From positions 45,157 to 109,156 of the forward strand of contig JANQQU010000052.1 of the NCBI GenBank assembly GCA_028284905.1: 64,000 nt of DNA. Direction: 5' to 3'. Below, piece after piece: positions 55,518 through 64,000 of this stretch. The translations under genes and the position numbers were made by a program. Source of the DNA: Calditrichia bacterium (GTDB lineage Bacteria > Calditrichota > Calditrichia > RBG-13-44-9 > J075). Positions within the stretch are counted from its first letter, which is position 1, and the number at the start of each line of letters is the position of its first letter. The notes under the pieces are model-generated. The model saw only the letters and a list, made by a program, of their open reading frames with translations, did no database searches and was not told where the DNA came from.

Positions 55518-56549
55518 ATGAGAAATGTTGACCTGCGCAGTGACACGCTAACCAAACCGACAGCCGGTATGCGGGCAACGATGATGGATGCTGCTGTCGG
55601 AGATGATGTATTCGGGGAAGATCCAACGATCAATGAGCTACAGGAACGCGTTGCAGCACTTACCGGCATGGAAGCTGCACTCTTTGTCACCAGCGGCACC
55701 CAGGGAAATCAGGTCTGCTTAAATGCGCATACATCCCCCGGGCAGGAAGCAATTCTCGACATTAATTCTCATATATTTAATTATGAATCCGGCTCACCGG
55801 CAATGCTGGCAGGGGTCCAGTTACATCCCTTGCATGGGCAACACGGAGTGATTACCGTAGAGCAAATTTCCGCCATCATTCGCCCGGATGATGATCATTA
55901 TCCACAAACCGGTATTATCTGCCTGGAGAATACGCACAATCGCGCCGGGGGGACAATTTATCCTTTCTCCGAAATTGAGAGAATATCCGCTTTTGCGAAA
56001 TCCCGTCAACTTCCGCTTCATCTCGACGGCGCCCGCCTGTGGAATGCTGTTGTTGCCAGTGGCATCAGCCTTAAGCAATATTGCCAATATTTTGATTCGG
56101 TTTCCCTTTGTTTCTCCAAGGGAATGGGTGCACCGGTAGGCTCTGTCGTAGCTGGCACTGCTGCATTTATAAAACGCGCCCACTTTTACCGTAAAGCCTA
56201 TGGCGGCGGCGTTCGCCAGGGCGGCATACTCGCTGCAGCCTGCTTGCACGCATTGGACAATCACTTACCGCTGCTGGAAGCAGACCATGATCGCGCACGT
56301 CACTTTGGGGCAGCAATCGCGGAATTACCCGGCATTACCCTCGATCTCAGTACAGTTCAAACAAACATTGTCATATTTGAGGTTGATCAAACCCGGGTGA
56401 CAGTTGATGAATTGATCGCGAAGTTAGCAGAAAACAGCATACATATGTTTGGTTTTGGTGGCAGCCGAGTGCGCGCTGTTACCCATCTTGGTGTAAACGA
56501 TGAAGATATCGATTATGCCATTTCAGTTTTTCAAAAAATATTTAAATAG
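55518..56549 (+). CDS. ltaE: Low-specificity L-threonine aldolase
   Basis: This is a 343-residue PLP enzyme that splits threonine or allo-threonine to glycine and acetaldehyde. Diagnostic runs are VDLRSDTLTKPTAGMRATM, VGDDVFGEDPTINELQERV, ALFVTSGTQGNQV and the PLP Lys in LCFSKGMGAPVGSVV. The frame starts at 55503, but GAGGAG lies 7 bases before ATG 55518, which is therefore the better start. trkA begins 15 bp after its stop. The functional link to potassium uptake is unclear. Confidence 0.93.
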   Translation: MRNVDLRSDTLTKPTAGMRATMMDAAVGDDVFGEDPTINELQERVAALTGMEAALFVTSGTQGNQVCLNAHTSPGQEAILDINSHIFNYESGSPAMLAGVQLHPLHGQHGVITVEQISAIIRPDDDHYPQTGIICLENTHNRAGGTIYPFSEIERISAFAKSRQLPLHLDGARLWNAVVASGISLKQYCQYFDSVSLCFSKGMGAPVGSVVAGTAAFIKRAHFYRKAYGGGVRQGGILAAACLHALDNHLPLLEADHDRARHFGAAIAELPGITLDLSTVQTNIVIFEVDQTRVTVDELIAKLAENSIHMFGFGGSRVRAVTHLGVNDEDIDYAISVFQKIFK

Positions 56550-56564
56550 CGATATTACTAGCTT

Positions 56565-57902
56565 ATGAAGATCGTAATTGTTGGCGCCGGAGATGTTGGA
56601 TTGCAGTTGGCGAAACGCCTCTGTCATGAAAATGATATTACGCTGGTTGAATCCGATGCACAGAAAGTTAAACGAGCCAGCGAACTGCTCGATGCGTTTG
56701 TCATCGAAGGTAATGGTGCCAGTTTTCAGGTGCTTAAACAAGCTAATATTCGCAGCTGCGATATCTTTGTCGCTGTCACCAATAATGATGAAGTAAATAT
56801 CATCACCTGCCAGATGGCCAAAAAAGCCGGCGTCTCCACGGCGATCGCCCGGGTGCGCAACTATGAATACACATCGCCGGAATTCATCATTCCCGCTTCG
56901 GAGCTGGGCCCGGACCTGATTATTCATCCCGAAAAAGAGACCGCCGAGGCTATTCTTCGCCTCATCCGTCAATCTGTTGCGACTGATATTGTTGAGTTAG
57001 AAAATGGCCGCATTCAGCTAATCGGCATTCGCCTTGAACAGAGCTCGCCAATATTACGCATCCCCCTGAAAGACCTCGGGGAAGAAATTACCAATCTGCC
57101 CATGCGAATTGTCGCCATCAACAGAAAAGAGCAAACTATTATTCCCCGCGGAAATGATATCCTCACCGCCGGGGATCAGTTGTTTATCTGCAGCTCACCA
57201 AAGTATTGGCCGGAAATTATCAAGTTTACCGGAAAAGTCGATACCCAGATTCGCAATATCATGATTCTTGGCGGTGGACTAATCGGCCAGTTTGTTGCCC
57301 GGAATATATCCGGTAATATCAATGTGAAGATTATTGAAAGTAACCAGTCCAAATCGGAAGAGATTGCCGATCTACTTCCGCAATCGCTGATTATCCATGG
57401 TGATGGCACCGATATAGACCTTCTTGCTGTAGAAGGCATCACAGATATGGATGCGTTTATCGCCGTCACCGGCAGCGATGAAACCAACATTATTGCCAGC
57501 CTGGTCGCCCGCCATTTAAGGGTGCCGCGCACAATCGCCCTGGTGAACAATATGGAATACATGCCAATTACGCCGACCATCGGTATGGATGCTGTTGTGA
57601 GCAAACAGCTCATCACCGTGAATGCCGTTCAGCGTTACATTCGGCACCGGGAAGTGGCAGCGATGGCCTCAATTCCCGGCGTTGACGCACAAATCGTCGA
57701 ATATATTGCATCCCGGCGCTCCAAAATTACCCGCAAGCCGCTAAAAGATATTAATTTCCCCAAGCATGCGATCGTCGGTTCAATTATGAAGCATGGCCAG
57801 GTAACTATCCCTAAAGGAGAGACGCTCATCGAAGAGGGAGATAAAGTCGTGGTATTCTCCTTACCCCGTGCGATGAAGGATGTCGACAAATTATTTAAAT
57901 AA
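56565..57902 (+). CDS. trkA: Trk potassium-uptake regulatory subunit
   Basis: This is a 445-residue cytoplasmic subunit made of two RCK units. Each starts with a nucleotide-binding Rossmann motif: IVIVGAGDVGLQLAKRL at the start and IMILGGGLIGQFVARNI at about 229. Each is followed by a TrkA-C domain (about 135-215 and 360-445). It controls TrkH gating with NAD(H) or ATP. The start is ATG at 56565. trkH begins 15 bp after the stop, so both form an operon with ltaE. Confidence 0.96.
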   Translation: MKIVIVGAGDVGLQLAKRLCHENDITLVESDAQKVKRASELLDAFVIEGNGASFQVLKQANIRSCDIFVAVTNNDEVNIITCQMAKKAGVSTAIARVRNYEYTSPEFIIPASELGPDLIIHPEKETAEAILRLIRQSVATDIVELENGRIQLIGIRLEQSSPILRIPLKDLGEEITNLPMRIVAINRKEQTIIPRGNDILTAGDQLFICSSPKYWPEIIKFTGKVDTQIRNIMILGGGLIGQFVARNISGNINVKIIESNQSKSEEIADLLPQSLIIHGDGTDIDLLAVEGITDMDAFIAVTGSDETNIIASLVARHLRVPRTIALVNNMEYMPITPTIGMDAVVSKQLITVNAVQRYIRHREVAAMASIPGVDAQIVEYIASRRSKITRKPLKDINFPKHAIVGSIMKHGQVTIPKGETLIEEGDKVVVFSLPRAMKDVDKLFK

Positions 57903-57917
57903 TCCGGTAATTCTGCT

Positions 57918-59372
57918 ATGCACATTTCCAGCGTCATAAACATTTTGGGTTTTCTGTTAATGTTTCTGGCTGGCACCATGCTGCTGCCAATTCCTTTCTC
58001 TATTTATTACAATCCTCCCGATATGCCCAGCGATGTTATCCCCTTGCTCGGCAGTGCGGCAATTACTTTTATCTTTGGTTTCCTCACTTTTCGATTCAGC
58101 AAATTTTCCCGGGATCTTCGTCCGAAAGAGGGATTTGCGATTGTAACCTTTGGCTGGATTTTCTTCTCGTTTTTTGGCTGCCTCCCATTCCTGTTCTCCG
58201 GTGCAATACCCTCTTTTACTGACGCTTTTTTTGAAACGATATCCGGCTTTACCACAACCGGAGCGACGATACTAACAGACATCGAAGCGCTACCTTATGG
58301 CCTTCTCTTTTGGCGCAGTCTCACCCACTGGATTGGCGGCATGGGCATTATCGTTCTCTCGTTAGCGATACTGCCTTTTCTTGGCGTTGGCGGGATGCAG
58401 CTTTTTCGTGCAGAAGTGCCTGGCCCTACCGCGGATAAACTCACACCCAGAATAACCCAGACCGCAAAAATTCTCTGGGGTGTTTATGTCGCTTTTACCG
58501 CCGTAGAAACCATTCTACTGATGTTAGGCGGAATGAATCTATTTGAAGCGTTATGCCATGCTTTCGGCACTCTGGCAACCGGAGGCTATTCTACGAAAAA
58601 CGCCAGCGTAGGGCATTATGGCAGTGCATATATCGATTCCATTATTATCATTTTCATGTTATTGGCAGGGACCAATTTTTCACTACATTATCGCTTCTTA
58701 AAAGGGGATCTGATGGCCTATTTTCGCAATCAGGAATTCCTCTTCTATCTCTCGATTATAGGTGTTGCCACGGCAATTATCGGCGTCGATAACTTTTTCC
58801 GCAGCGATCAATCCGTTTTAAAGATATTTCAGGACACGCTATTTCAGGTGTTATCCATTCTAACCACTACCGGCTACGGCACAGCTGATTATGAACAATG
58901 GTCATTTAGCAGCCAGGCGGTGCTCTTTTTTCTCATGTTTATTGGCGGCTGCGCTGGCTCGACAGGGGGTGGTCTGAAAGTCATTCGAATCTACGTGCTG
59001 ACCAAGTTGATTTTTACCGACATCGTTCGCCAGCTTCACCCGCATGCCGTCGTTCCTGTTCGCATTGGAAAAACGACGATTCCCAGGGATGTACTCATGA
59101 ACATCCTTGGCTTACTGGTATTATTTGTTTTTATTTTCGTCCTGGGGGTTGTTCTAATGACAATGATTGGCCTTGATATTGAATCCGCGTTTGGTGCAGT
59201 AGCAGCAACGCTGGGAAATATTGGTCCTGGACTCGGCAGCGTTGGCCCAACTGATAATTACGCAGCGATTCCCGCCTTCGGTAAATGGGTGCTTTCTCTA
59301 TTGATGTTAATGGGGCGTTTGGAGGTCTTCACCGTGGTTATTCTTCTTTCTCCAACCTTTTGGCGAAAGTAA
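57918..59372 (+). CDS. trkH: Trk-family potassium channel subunit
   Basis: This is a 484-residue inner-membrane protein of the TrkH/KtrB group. Selectivity-filter segments can be read as SGFTTTGATILTDI, ATGGYSTKNASVG, ILTTTGYGTADYEQW and ATLGNIGPGLGSVG, one in each of four repeats. The helix after the third filter reads GGCAGSTGGGLKVIRIYV, the intramembrane gate region. It pairs with TrkA, encoded 15 bp upstream. Its stop lies 3 bp from the stop of the convergent barrel gene, with no visible terminator between. Confidence 0.96.
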   Translation: MHISSVINILGFLLMFLAGTMLLPIPFSIYYNPPDMPSDVIPLLGSAAITFIFGFLTFRFSKFSRDLRPKEGFAIVTFGWIFFSFFGCLPFLFSGAIPSFTDAFFETISGFTTTGATILTDIEALPYGLLFWRSLTHWIGGMGIIVLSLAILPFLGVGGMQLFRAEVPGPTADKLTPRITQTAKILWGVYVAFTAVETILLMLGGMNLFEALCHAFGTLATGGYSTKNASVGHYGSAYIDSIIIIFMLLAGTNFSLHYRFLKGDLMAYFRNQEFLFYLSIIGVATAIIGVDNFFRSDQSVLKIFQDTLFQVLSILTTTGYGTADYEQWSFSSQAVLFFLMFIGGCAGSTGGGLKVIRIYVLTKLIFTDIVRQLHPHAVVPVRIGKTTIPRDVLMNILGLLVLFVFIFVLGVVLMTMIGLDIESAFGAVAATLGNIGPGLGSVGPTDNYAAIPAFGKWVLSLLMLMGRLEVFTVVILLSPTFWRK

Positions 59373-59375
59373 TGT

Positions 59376-61031
59376 TTACGGACGATATAGTAGGCCGATA
59401 TTCAACAAAGTGCTACGATTGTCATTAAATTCCAAATCCTGGCTTTTGTCATTATCATAATTGGCAAATAGCTGAATTTGCAGTTGTTCGCTAATTGGTA
59501 TCCAGCCAAGCAAACTTACCGAATGAGCATATCGATCGGAATAATAGCTATCTACCCAGGTAGACGTTGCGTTCGGAAAATTTTGCCAACTGATTCGATA
59601 TTCCAGATTTAGCAAAACGCCATTAAAATCCAGAAATTCCGATTCCAGCACCAGTCCATAGGAATCAAAATCATTCTGCTGTGCCCATTCCAATTCTTCA
59701 GGATCCTTCACTTGATGCGTCTGTTTTTCCCAAAAAACGCCAACCCCAAAAGACTTTAATTCATCCTTATAGAATTTTGGCAGCGCCTCGATCATAAAAT
59801 AATTATAGCTGGGATTAATCGCATCGGATTGCGCATCAAATTTCTTCTTCCAATTTAACTGCCCTTTTAAACCCCAATTTTTATGAAATGCCCATTCCGC
59901 AGTCATTTTCGGCGCCAGGATAAAATACTGGTTCCCTTCATCGCTGTAGCTGGATTCATCAACATCCGAGATGCTTCCATCCGCTGTGAATGACCGGTAA
60001 ATAGATTGGGAATAACGTTGATAAATTGTTTCGATGCCGGCTTCCCAGAAACGATTTTGCCGTTCAGTTATTCGGTAGAAACTACTGAATTGGTTAGCGA
60101 AATAGCCGTAGCCGTCGGTTGCAATTTCTTTATAATATGCAGGCGACCAACTCAACTGCAATGAACGTGCATAACTAAACGCATGCTCATAATAAGCATT
60201 AAAACTACTTGAAAAAATGTCATTGCTGAGAGTATCTTCACCTGCCTGCCATTTATAGCGGGTATTTCCGCTAAAATACCAGCGATTCCGAAAATTTCCC
60301 AGGTTTCCAAATAACACTCCCAGGCGTGTATCCATAAAATCTGTATCATCGAGGGTCCGGGAGTGATAGTATCCGGCATCGACATCCAGGCGCTGCATCC
60401 GACTTTTAGTTTTTCTTTCCAGCGTGCTGTATACGTTGTAGTTAAAATATTGATTATCCAATCGCATTCGATGTTGTAAATCCAGCTGCTTTCCACCAAA
60501 ATGAATTGGCTGAAAAAAAGCGATTCCAAAGTAAGGATTCTGCAATTCACTGACCCATAAACTGTCTGTTTCCAGGAACGAGCCTTCATATTCCTGAAGA
60601 GAATAATCGACACCACTTTCAATCTGAAAATAAGGCGATTGAACATAGCTGTTGGTGGGGGCTTTCGTAGATTGAGGGGAAAAGGCAGTATTCAGATATG
60701 ATTCTTTATCGCTGCTGTTTTCGATTTGAATTTCTTCCGATGTTTTAAATAAATCAAAAATAAACTTGAGGACTTCCTGTCCACCAGACCAATCTTCTAC
60801 AACTGCGAGTTGTTTTGCATCGTTAATTAATTCATAAGCCAGGCTGTCCTGGAGCGGTTGCTGAATCAGGAACAGTTCAACTTCAAACAATAAGTTTTCA
60901 AACAATGTTTCTTCCAGATCGCCGCTATCCAGACTAACGTCGCTATTTTGCGCGAACAGATGACTTTGGCAGACAACTATCAACCAAAATATCAGTGTTA
61001 ATCTCGTAACCGGTTTAACAGGAATAATCAT
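59376..61031 (-). CDS. Predicted outer-membrane beta-barrel protein of unknown function
   Basis: This is a 551-residue protein with a signal peptide (LIFWLIVVCQSHLFAQ). A short helical section (about 40-110) is followed by many alternating aromatic strands. Examples are QNPYFGIAFFQPIHFGGKQ, WYFSGNTRYKWQAGED and NRSTLLNIGLLYRP at the C-terminus. The length and strand pattern suggest a barrel of roughly 20 strands, but I do not recognise the family. It lies downstream of a lipoprotein and a helical exported protein on the same strand. A terminator separates it from the lipoprotein gene. Confidence 0.65.
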   Translation of the reverse strand: MIIPVKPVTRLTLIFWLIVVCQSHLFAQNSDVSLDSGDLEETLFENLLFEVELFLIQQPLQDSLAYELINDAKQLAVVEDWSGGQEVLKFIFDLFKTSEEIQIENSSDKESYLNTAFSPQSTKAPTNSYVQSPYFQIESGVDYSLQEYEGSFLETDSLWVSELQNPYFGIAFFQPIHFGGKQLDLQHRMRLDNQYFNYNVYSTLERKTKSRMQRLDVDAGYYHSRTLDDTDFMDTRLGVLFGNLGNFRNRWYFSGNTRYKWQAGEDTLSNDIFSSSFNAYYEHAFSYARSLQLSWSPAYYKEIATDGYGYFANQFSSFYRITERQNRFWEAGIETIYQRYSQSIYRSFTADGSISDVDESSYSDEGNQYFILAPKMTAEWAFHKNWGLKGQLNWKKKFDAQSDAINPSYNYFMIEALPKFYKDELKSFGVGVFWEKQTHQVKDPEELEWAQQNDFDSYGLVLESEFLDFNGVLLNLEYRISWQNFPNATSTWVDSYYSDRYAHSVSLLGWIPISEQLQIQLFANYDNDKSQDLEFNDNRSTLLNIGLLYRP

Positions 61032-61084
61032 TACCGCTCTCAGCTTAAACGACCAGACCTTTCAGGCCATTATTTAAAACATAC

Positions 61085-61118
61085 GAAAAGCGGCTGTTTA
61101 GCTACACAGCCGCTTTTC
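61085..61118 (-). terminator. Intrinsic terminator after the lipoprotein gene
   Basis: A 13-bp perfect stem (gaaaagcggctgt with acagccgcttttc) closes an 8-base loop, 15 bp after the stop of the lipoprotein gene on the minus strand. Confidence 0.85.
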
Positions 61119-61132
61119 AAAAGTTGCTTTAC

Positions 61133-62116
61133 TTAATTAGGTATAACGAGGTAAGGTGCACCCCAGGTGGTAGAATTATAAGGATAAGTTTCCGTATCAT
61201 CATCATAGATAGTGCCATTGTCGATAGCGTCGATAATCGCATGAAAAACGCGATCTCCTGAGCGACCAATTTCCCAGCTGCCCTCATAAACCTGGGCACC
61301 GGTTCCCGGATCGGTTCCAACATACTCCAGATGCTTCCGAGCGTGGTGATGGCGACTGGTGCCGTGATGAAGCAGCACTTTCTCCGTTGAACCTGTGCCC
61401 ATCGGATCTACCGGATTAGCAGTGGTGTTATCTAATTTTACCTGGACCGTAACTACTTCATCCGGGGAAAAACGCAATAAACCTTCCGGGACCAGAAACA
61501 TAGTATTTAAGGGATCTGTAAAAACGTGGCTCTGTCCTTCAGAGGTTGTCACAGTAATTTCATTTATGACTATCGTCGAGTTAGGCTTGCTGGCCCCTTC
61601 ACCCATCGAAACAGAATGAAGTTCCCAACCTCTTCGCGGATGTCTTTCCAGGTCTGTCACATTCGGATTTTTCACATATACGGCTTTTCTTGCAACAGCA
61701 TGACGCAAGCGGCGTCTAACACGTTGTATCACGTCGGAAGTATCAACGGCAGCCAACACTAAAAAGCGGCCAAAAAATTCCCGAACCAAACCAACTTTGA
61801 TAGTATCCCTGCTTGACCGATTGATACTGAGGCGGCGAATGCCCCGATCTTCGATGATTCTTCCAAAACGAAGCACTGTATCCAGCGCAGCGGAAGTTTT
61901 CCCCATTGTTCCGGAGTCATATCCGTCATACATATTTTCTTCGGCGCCATCATCGATGCCCCAATCAAGGAAAAGATCTTCGTCATCGCTTTCGGCAAGT
62001 TCACTGATTACGGCTTCATCATTTTCCAGGTTTGGCTGCGCGGTGTCCTTGTTACAGCTGCTAAAAGCAATTAAAAATATCAAATTGATAAATAGATAAA
62101 ATACCAAGCGTTTCAT
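61133..62116 (-). CDS. Lipoprotein of unknown function
   Basis: This is a 327-residue lipoprotein (lipobox FLIAFSSC, lipid Cys at 21). An acidic region (about 30-70, ESDDEDLFLDWGIDDGAEE) precedes a basic Arg-rich middle (about 90-160, RVRRRLRHAVARKAV). A beta-rich C-terminal half follows with a His-rich patch (LLHHGTSRHHHARKH). I do not recognise a family. The upstream gene on this strand ends 80 bp before. The start has AGGAGG. Confidence 0.7.
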   Translation of the reverse strand: MKRLVFYLFINLIFLIAFSSCNKDTAQPNLENDEAVISELAESDDEDLFLDWGIDDGAEENMYDGYDSGTMGKTSAALDTVLRFGRIIEDRGIRRLSINRSSRDTIKVGLVREFFGRFLVLAAVDTSDVIQRVRRRLRHAVARKAVYVKNPNVTDLERHPRRGWELHSVSMGEGASKPNSTIVINEITVTTSEGQSHVFTDPLNTMFLVPEGLLRFSPDEVVTVQVKLDNTTANPVDPMGTGSTEKVLLHHGTSRHHHARKHLEYVGTDPGTGAQVYEGSWEIGRSGDRVFHAIIDAIDNGTIYDDDTETYPYNSTTWGAPYLVIPN

Positions 62117-62195
62117 AGTTATAACCTCCTAAAGTTATATTGATTTTATTTAACAAAAGCCTGAATTTTTGGGCCCTGTAAAAAGACAGGCTTCT

Positions 62196-63704
62196 TTACT
62201 CCGTAAGTAGTGTTATTCCCAATTTAGCTGCACCTCTTGCTAACACCAGCTCTCCTTCTTCATAAGCTTCAGACGCCAGCTCGTGCAGTTTTTGGGCATT
62301 ATTATATTTTACTTCAAATTCAACATCTTTATCGGTTGCATTCTTTACTCTTTCCAATAGCGTTGCCAGTCTTTGTAAATCCTGCAAAACTTTTCCAGCG
62401 ATAATATTGCTATCTCTATCGCTTCGATTCATCCGGGTATAACGTAAGACCAGACGATTTACAACATTCAAATAATATGCAGCTCTGATATTATCATCTG
62501 CCTGATGATTCTTTTTAGCAAGATTTAGATTAAATTGAATCAGCGTTAAAAGCTTCTCGAATTTGGTATTTTTTGCCAACGTTGGTTGATCAAGATTGTT
62601 TACTGCTGCTTCCGCACGACTAATTTGATCGGCGATATTATCCGGGGTACTAATTTGCTCATTATTCAACATCCGGTAAATTCGGGACAATCCTTTACTG
62701 GCAAATTCAACATTCCGCTTCGCCAGAAGTAGACGCCCGTTTCGGTGAAATCTTTTCGCTTGTCTTACCCATTTTTCCAGACGGGTATACATCAATTGTG
62801 CTGTGCTATTATTGCTATTCTTTACATTCTCCTCTATTGATTGTATGGAAAATTCCAAAGATTCAATATCGAATAAGAGTGTCGTATTCTGATCCTGGGG
62901 AATATTCTCGGCAAGGTCGATTATCTTATGAACAGTGCGGTTTACGGTCTGGAGTTTTTGCCGGGCAACATTGTATTCACGATCATTGTATTTTCTGTTT
63001 ATTTCGCCCATTTCCTTGTCTGCTTGACGCACCATTTCCCGCAAACGCTGCTTATTACCGGTATTCGAATCTTCAATCATTACCGACGCTCTATCCAGCA
63101 ACAAACGTGTTTCCTGAAACATTCTTTGCCAGTCGTTGGTATTTCCGCCCTCATTTTTTAAATCGGTAACCTTGATAACCTGCTCAGAAAAATAAAGCGC
63201 CAGCTGGTATAGCTGAATTGCCGCATATGTTCTGCCATCCCGAAAAAGCTGATAAGCACGCCGCCGAAAGAATTTAGAGCGTCCCAGCATATAGATAGCA
63301 TCTTGATTTTGCGATCGGTGAACAAGGGTTTCTGCCTGTTGTAACCGCCTGTCCAACAGCTCCTGAAATTGTATTTTTAGCACAGGATGTTCATTGATCA
63401 AAATTTCAATCTGGCGCAAAAGCGCATAACACTTTTCAATTTCCCGATTGGCTGCCGGTATATCTCTGGCTTCGGCAAAAGAAACAGCGCGATTATAAGT
63501 ATTTTGTGCTTCGGCAAGCTTCATCTCTACAACTGATTTAAGATTTCGATCAATACGATTCGGCAGAACACTAAACATCGTTTCAGTTCGGTCCAACACC
63601 GTTTTCAGGGTAACCAGCGATCGAAATACATTTCTGTCCTGAGCGAGTCCACTATGGCTCAACAGAAAAATCAGTAAAATTTTTAACAACATTAGTTTCT
63701 TCAT
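62196..63704 (-). CDS. Exported helical protein of unknown function
   Basis: This is a 502-residue protein with a signal peptide (MLLKILLIFLLSHSGLAQ). It is then almost entirely helical with many heptad-like and TPR-like runs. Examples are EMKLAEAQNTYNRAVSFAEA, RRAYQLFRDGRTYAAIQLY and LVLARGAAKLGITLLTE. No enzymatic motif is visible. The frame extends to 63740, but ATG 63704 with GAGGAAG starts the signal peptide. It is the first gene of the module that includes the lipoprotein and the barrel. The three may form an envelope complex, which is inference. Confidence 0.75.
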   Translation of the reverse strand: MKKLMLLKILLIFLLSHSGLAQDRNVFRSLVTLKTVLDRTETMFSVLPNRIDRNLKSVVEMKLAEAQNTYNRAVSFAEARDIPAANREIEKCYALLRQIEILINEHPVLKIQFQELLDRRLQQAETLVHRSQNQDAIYMLGRSKFFRRRAYQLFRDGRTYAAIQLYQLALYFSEQVIKVTDLKNEGGNTNDWQRMFQETRLLLDRASVMIEDSNTGNKQRLREMVRQADKEMGEINRKYNDREYNVARQKLQTVNRTVHKIIDLAENIPQDQNTTLLFDIESLEFSIQSIEENVKNSNNSTAQLMYTRLEKWVRQAKRFHRNGRLLLAKRNVEFASKGLSRIYRMLNNEQISTPDNIADQISRAEAAVNNLDQPTLAKNTKFEKLLTLIQFNLNLAKKNHQADDNIRAAYYLNVVNRLVLRYTRMNRSDRDSNIIAGKVLQDLQRLATLLERVKNATDKDVEFEVKYNNAQKLHELASEAYEEGELVLARGAAKLGITLLTE

Positions 63705-63900
63705 TATTGCTTCCTCATCATTCAAGAGAGTATAAAACAATTACTATGCCAAGATTTCAGCATCTACGCAAGATCAATAAAAACAACGCCAAAGGAAGAT
63801 ATAGATACAAGTATTGGCAAGTATTATTATAAAGGTGTACCATATGGTGTACTCTCAGGTACAATGATCATTAATTTCGAAGATTTAGAGGTGCCTATAT
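63705..63900. other. Intergenic gap next to the rRNA operon
   Basis: The gap holds a short plus-strand frame starting at an ATG near 63746 (MPRFQHLRKINKNN and on) that stops after 28 codons. A second stretch (about 63800-63900) reads YKGVPYGVLSGTMIINFEDL in another frame. Neither is long enough to call, and they could be remnants of a lost gene. Confidence 0.35.
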
Positions 63901-63936
63901 AAAAAAAGGGACATAACTAAAAAGCTATGTCCCTTT
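63901..63936 (-). terminator. rRNA operon terminator
   Basis: On the minus strand, an 11-bp stem (aaagggacata with tatgtcccttt) lies about 10 bp after the 5S rRNA 3' end and runs into a T tract (the A run at 63901-63907 on the plus strand). Confidence 0.9.
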
Positions 63937-63945
63937 AAAGAGATC

Positions 63946-64000
63946 CCTGGCAACGCCCTACTTTCCCGCCAGGCGAACCCGGAAGTATCATCGGCGCAGA
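63946..64000 (-). rRNA. rrf: 5S ribosomal RNA, 3' part (truncated by window edge)
   Basis: Read on the minus strand the sequence begins tctgcgccgatgatacttcc and continues ggcgggaaagtagggcgttg with a final ccagg. This is the 3' half of a bacterial 5S rRNA, including the conserved gggaaagtaggncgntgccag end. The 5' half and the rest of the operon lie beyond the window. Confidence 0.92.

Noticed and set aside
63746..63900. Short coding-like fragments next to the rRNA terminator
   Set aside because: Two different frames with short runs only; they could be remnants of a lost gene but cannot be assigned.

Overview
The window reads as chromosomal DNA of a Gram-negative member of the FCB superphylum, most likely from a Calditrichota/KSB1-like or related lineage. 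The evidence is mixed. One secreted protein ends in the NFPNPFNPET type of sorting tail. There are PorV-like and other outer-membrane barrels, several SPII lipoproteins, a PPi-type phosphofructokinase, a Bacteroidota-style serine palmitoyltransferase, a two-component-propeller sensor kinase, and strong AGGAGG-type ribosome binding sites. A 5S rRNA 3' end on the minus strand sits at the right edge, so an rRNA operon continues beyond the window. This placement is inference from gene content.

Layout. 1-3058 (minus): a partial membrane-anchored protein, a GNAT acetyltransferase, a SnoaL/NTF2-like protein, and Crp/Fnr and AraC regulators. 3364-8194 (plus): an export module made of a LolA-like protein, an outer-membrane barrel and an RND/MMPL pump. 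8195-12163: the most unusual part. About 390-bp imperfect inverted repeats, built from alternating ~25-bp units, bracket two minus-strand genes: an astacin-like zinc protease and a leukocidin/hemolysin-like beta-barrel pore-forming protein. Neither has a recognisable signal peptide. 12161-20921 (minus): a signalling block of propeller histidine kinase, NarL-type regulator, Ser/Thr kinase with TPRs, and sigma-54 activator. 21048-26051 (minus): a MerT-like metal transporter with a C-terminal HMA-like domain, a LysE exporter, a four-helix-bundle protein bracketed by octamer repeats, and a PVC-type cytochrome c lipoprotein. 26265-31835 (plus): an M28 peptidase, a third copy of the 25-bp repeat family running into a kanamycin-nucleotidyltransferase-like gene, a small secreted protein, a DUF6702 protein and a polysaccharide deacetylase.

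31850-34159 (minus): a receiver-histidine kinase with a degenerate ATP site and a FliA-family sigma factor. A 1.2-kb gene-poor gap follows. 35356-40223 (plus) holds envelope proteins: a DUF4136 lipoprotein, a beta-rich lipoprotein, a PorV-like barrel and a TPR protein. 40363-51630 (plus) is largely housekeeping: glyA, nth, a LytS/LytTR two-component pair, an FG-GAP secreted protein, PPi-type pfk, metF, and serine palmitoyltransferase next to a GNAT protein that may be a bacterial ceramide synthase. Clear intrinsic terminators separate most of these units. 51704-55234 (minus) is a large STAND NTPase with TPRs. 55518-59372 (plus) is an apparent ltaE-trkA-trkH operon. 59376-63704 (minus) is a three-gene envelope module of unknown function, followed by the rrn terminator and 5S rRNA.

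A recurring theme is intergenic repeat arrays that start exactly at, or supply, the stop codon of the neighbouring gene. This holds for both the 25-bp family and the AGATGAGC octamer family. In one case the array runs into the start-codon region of a gene.
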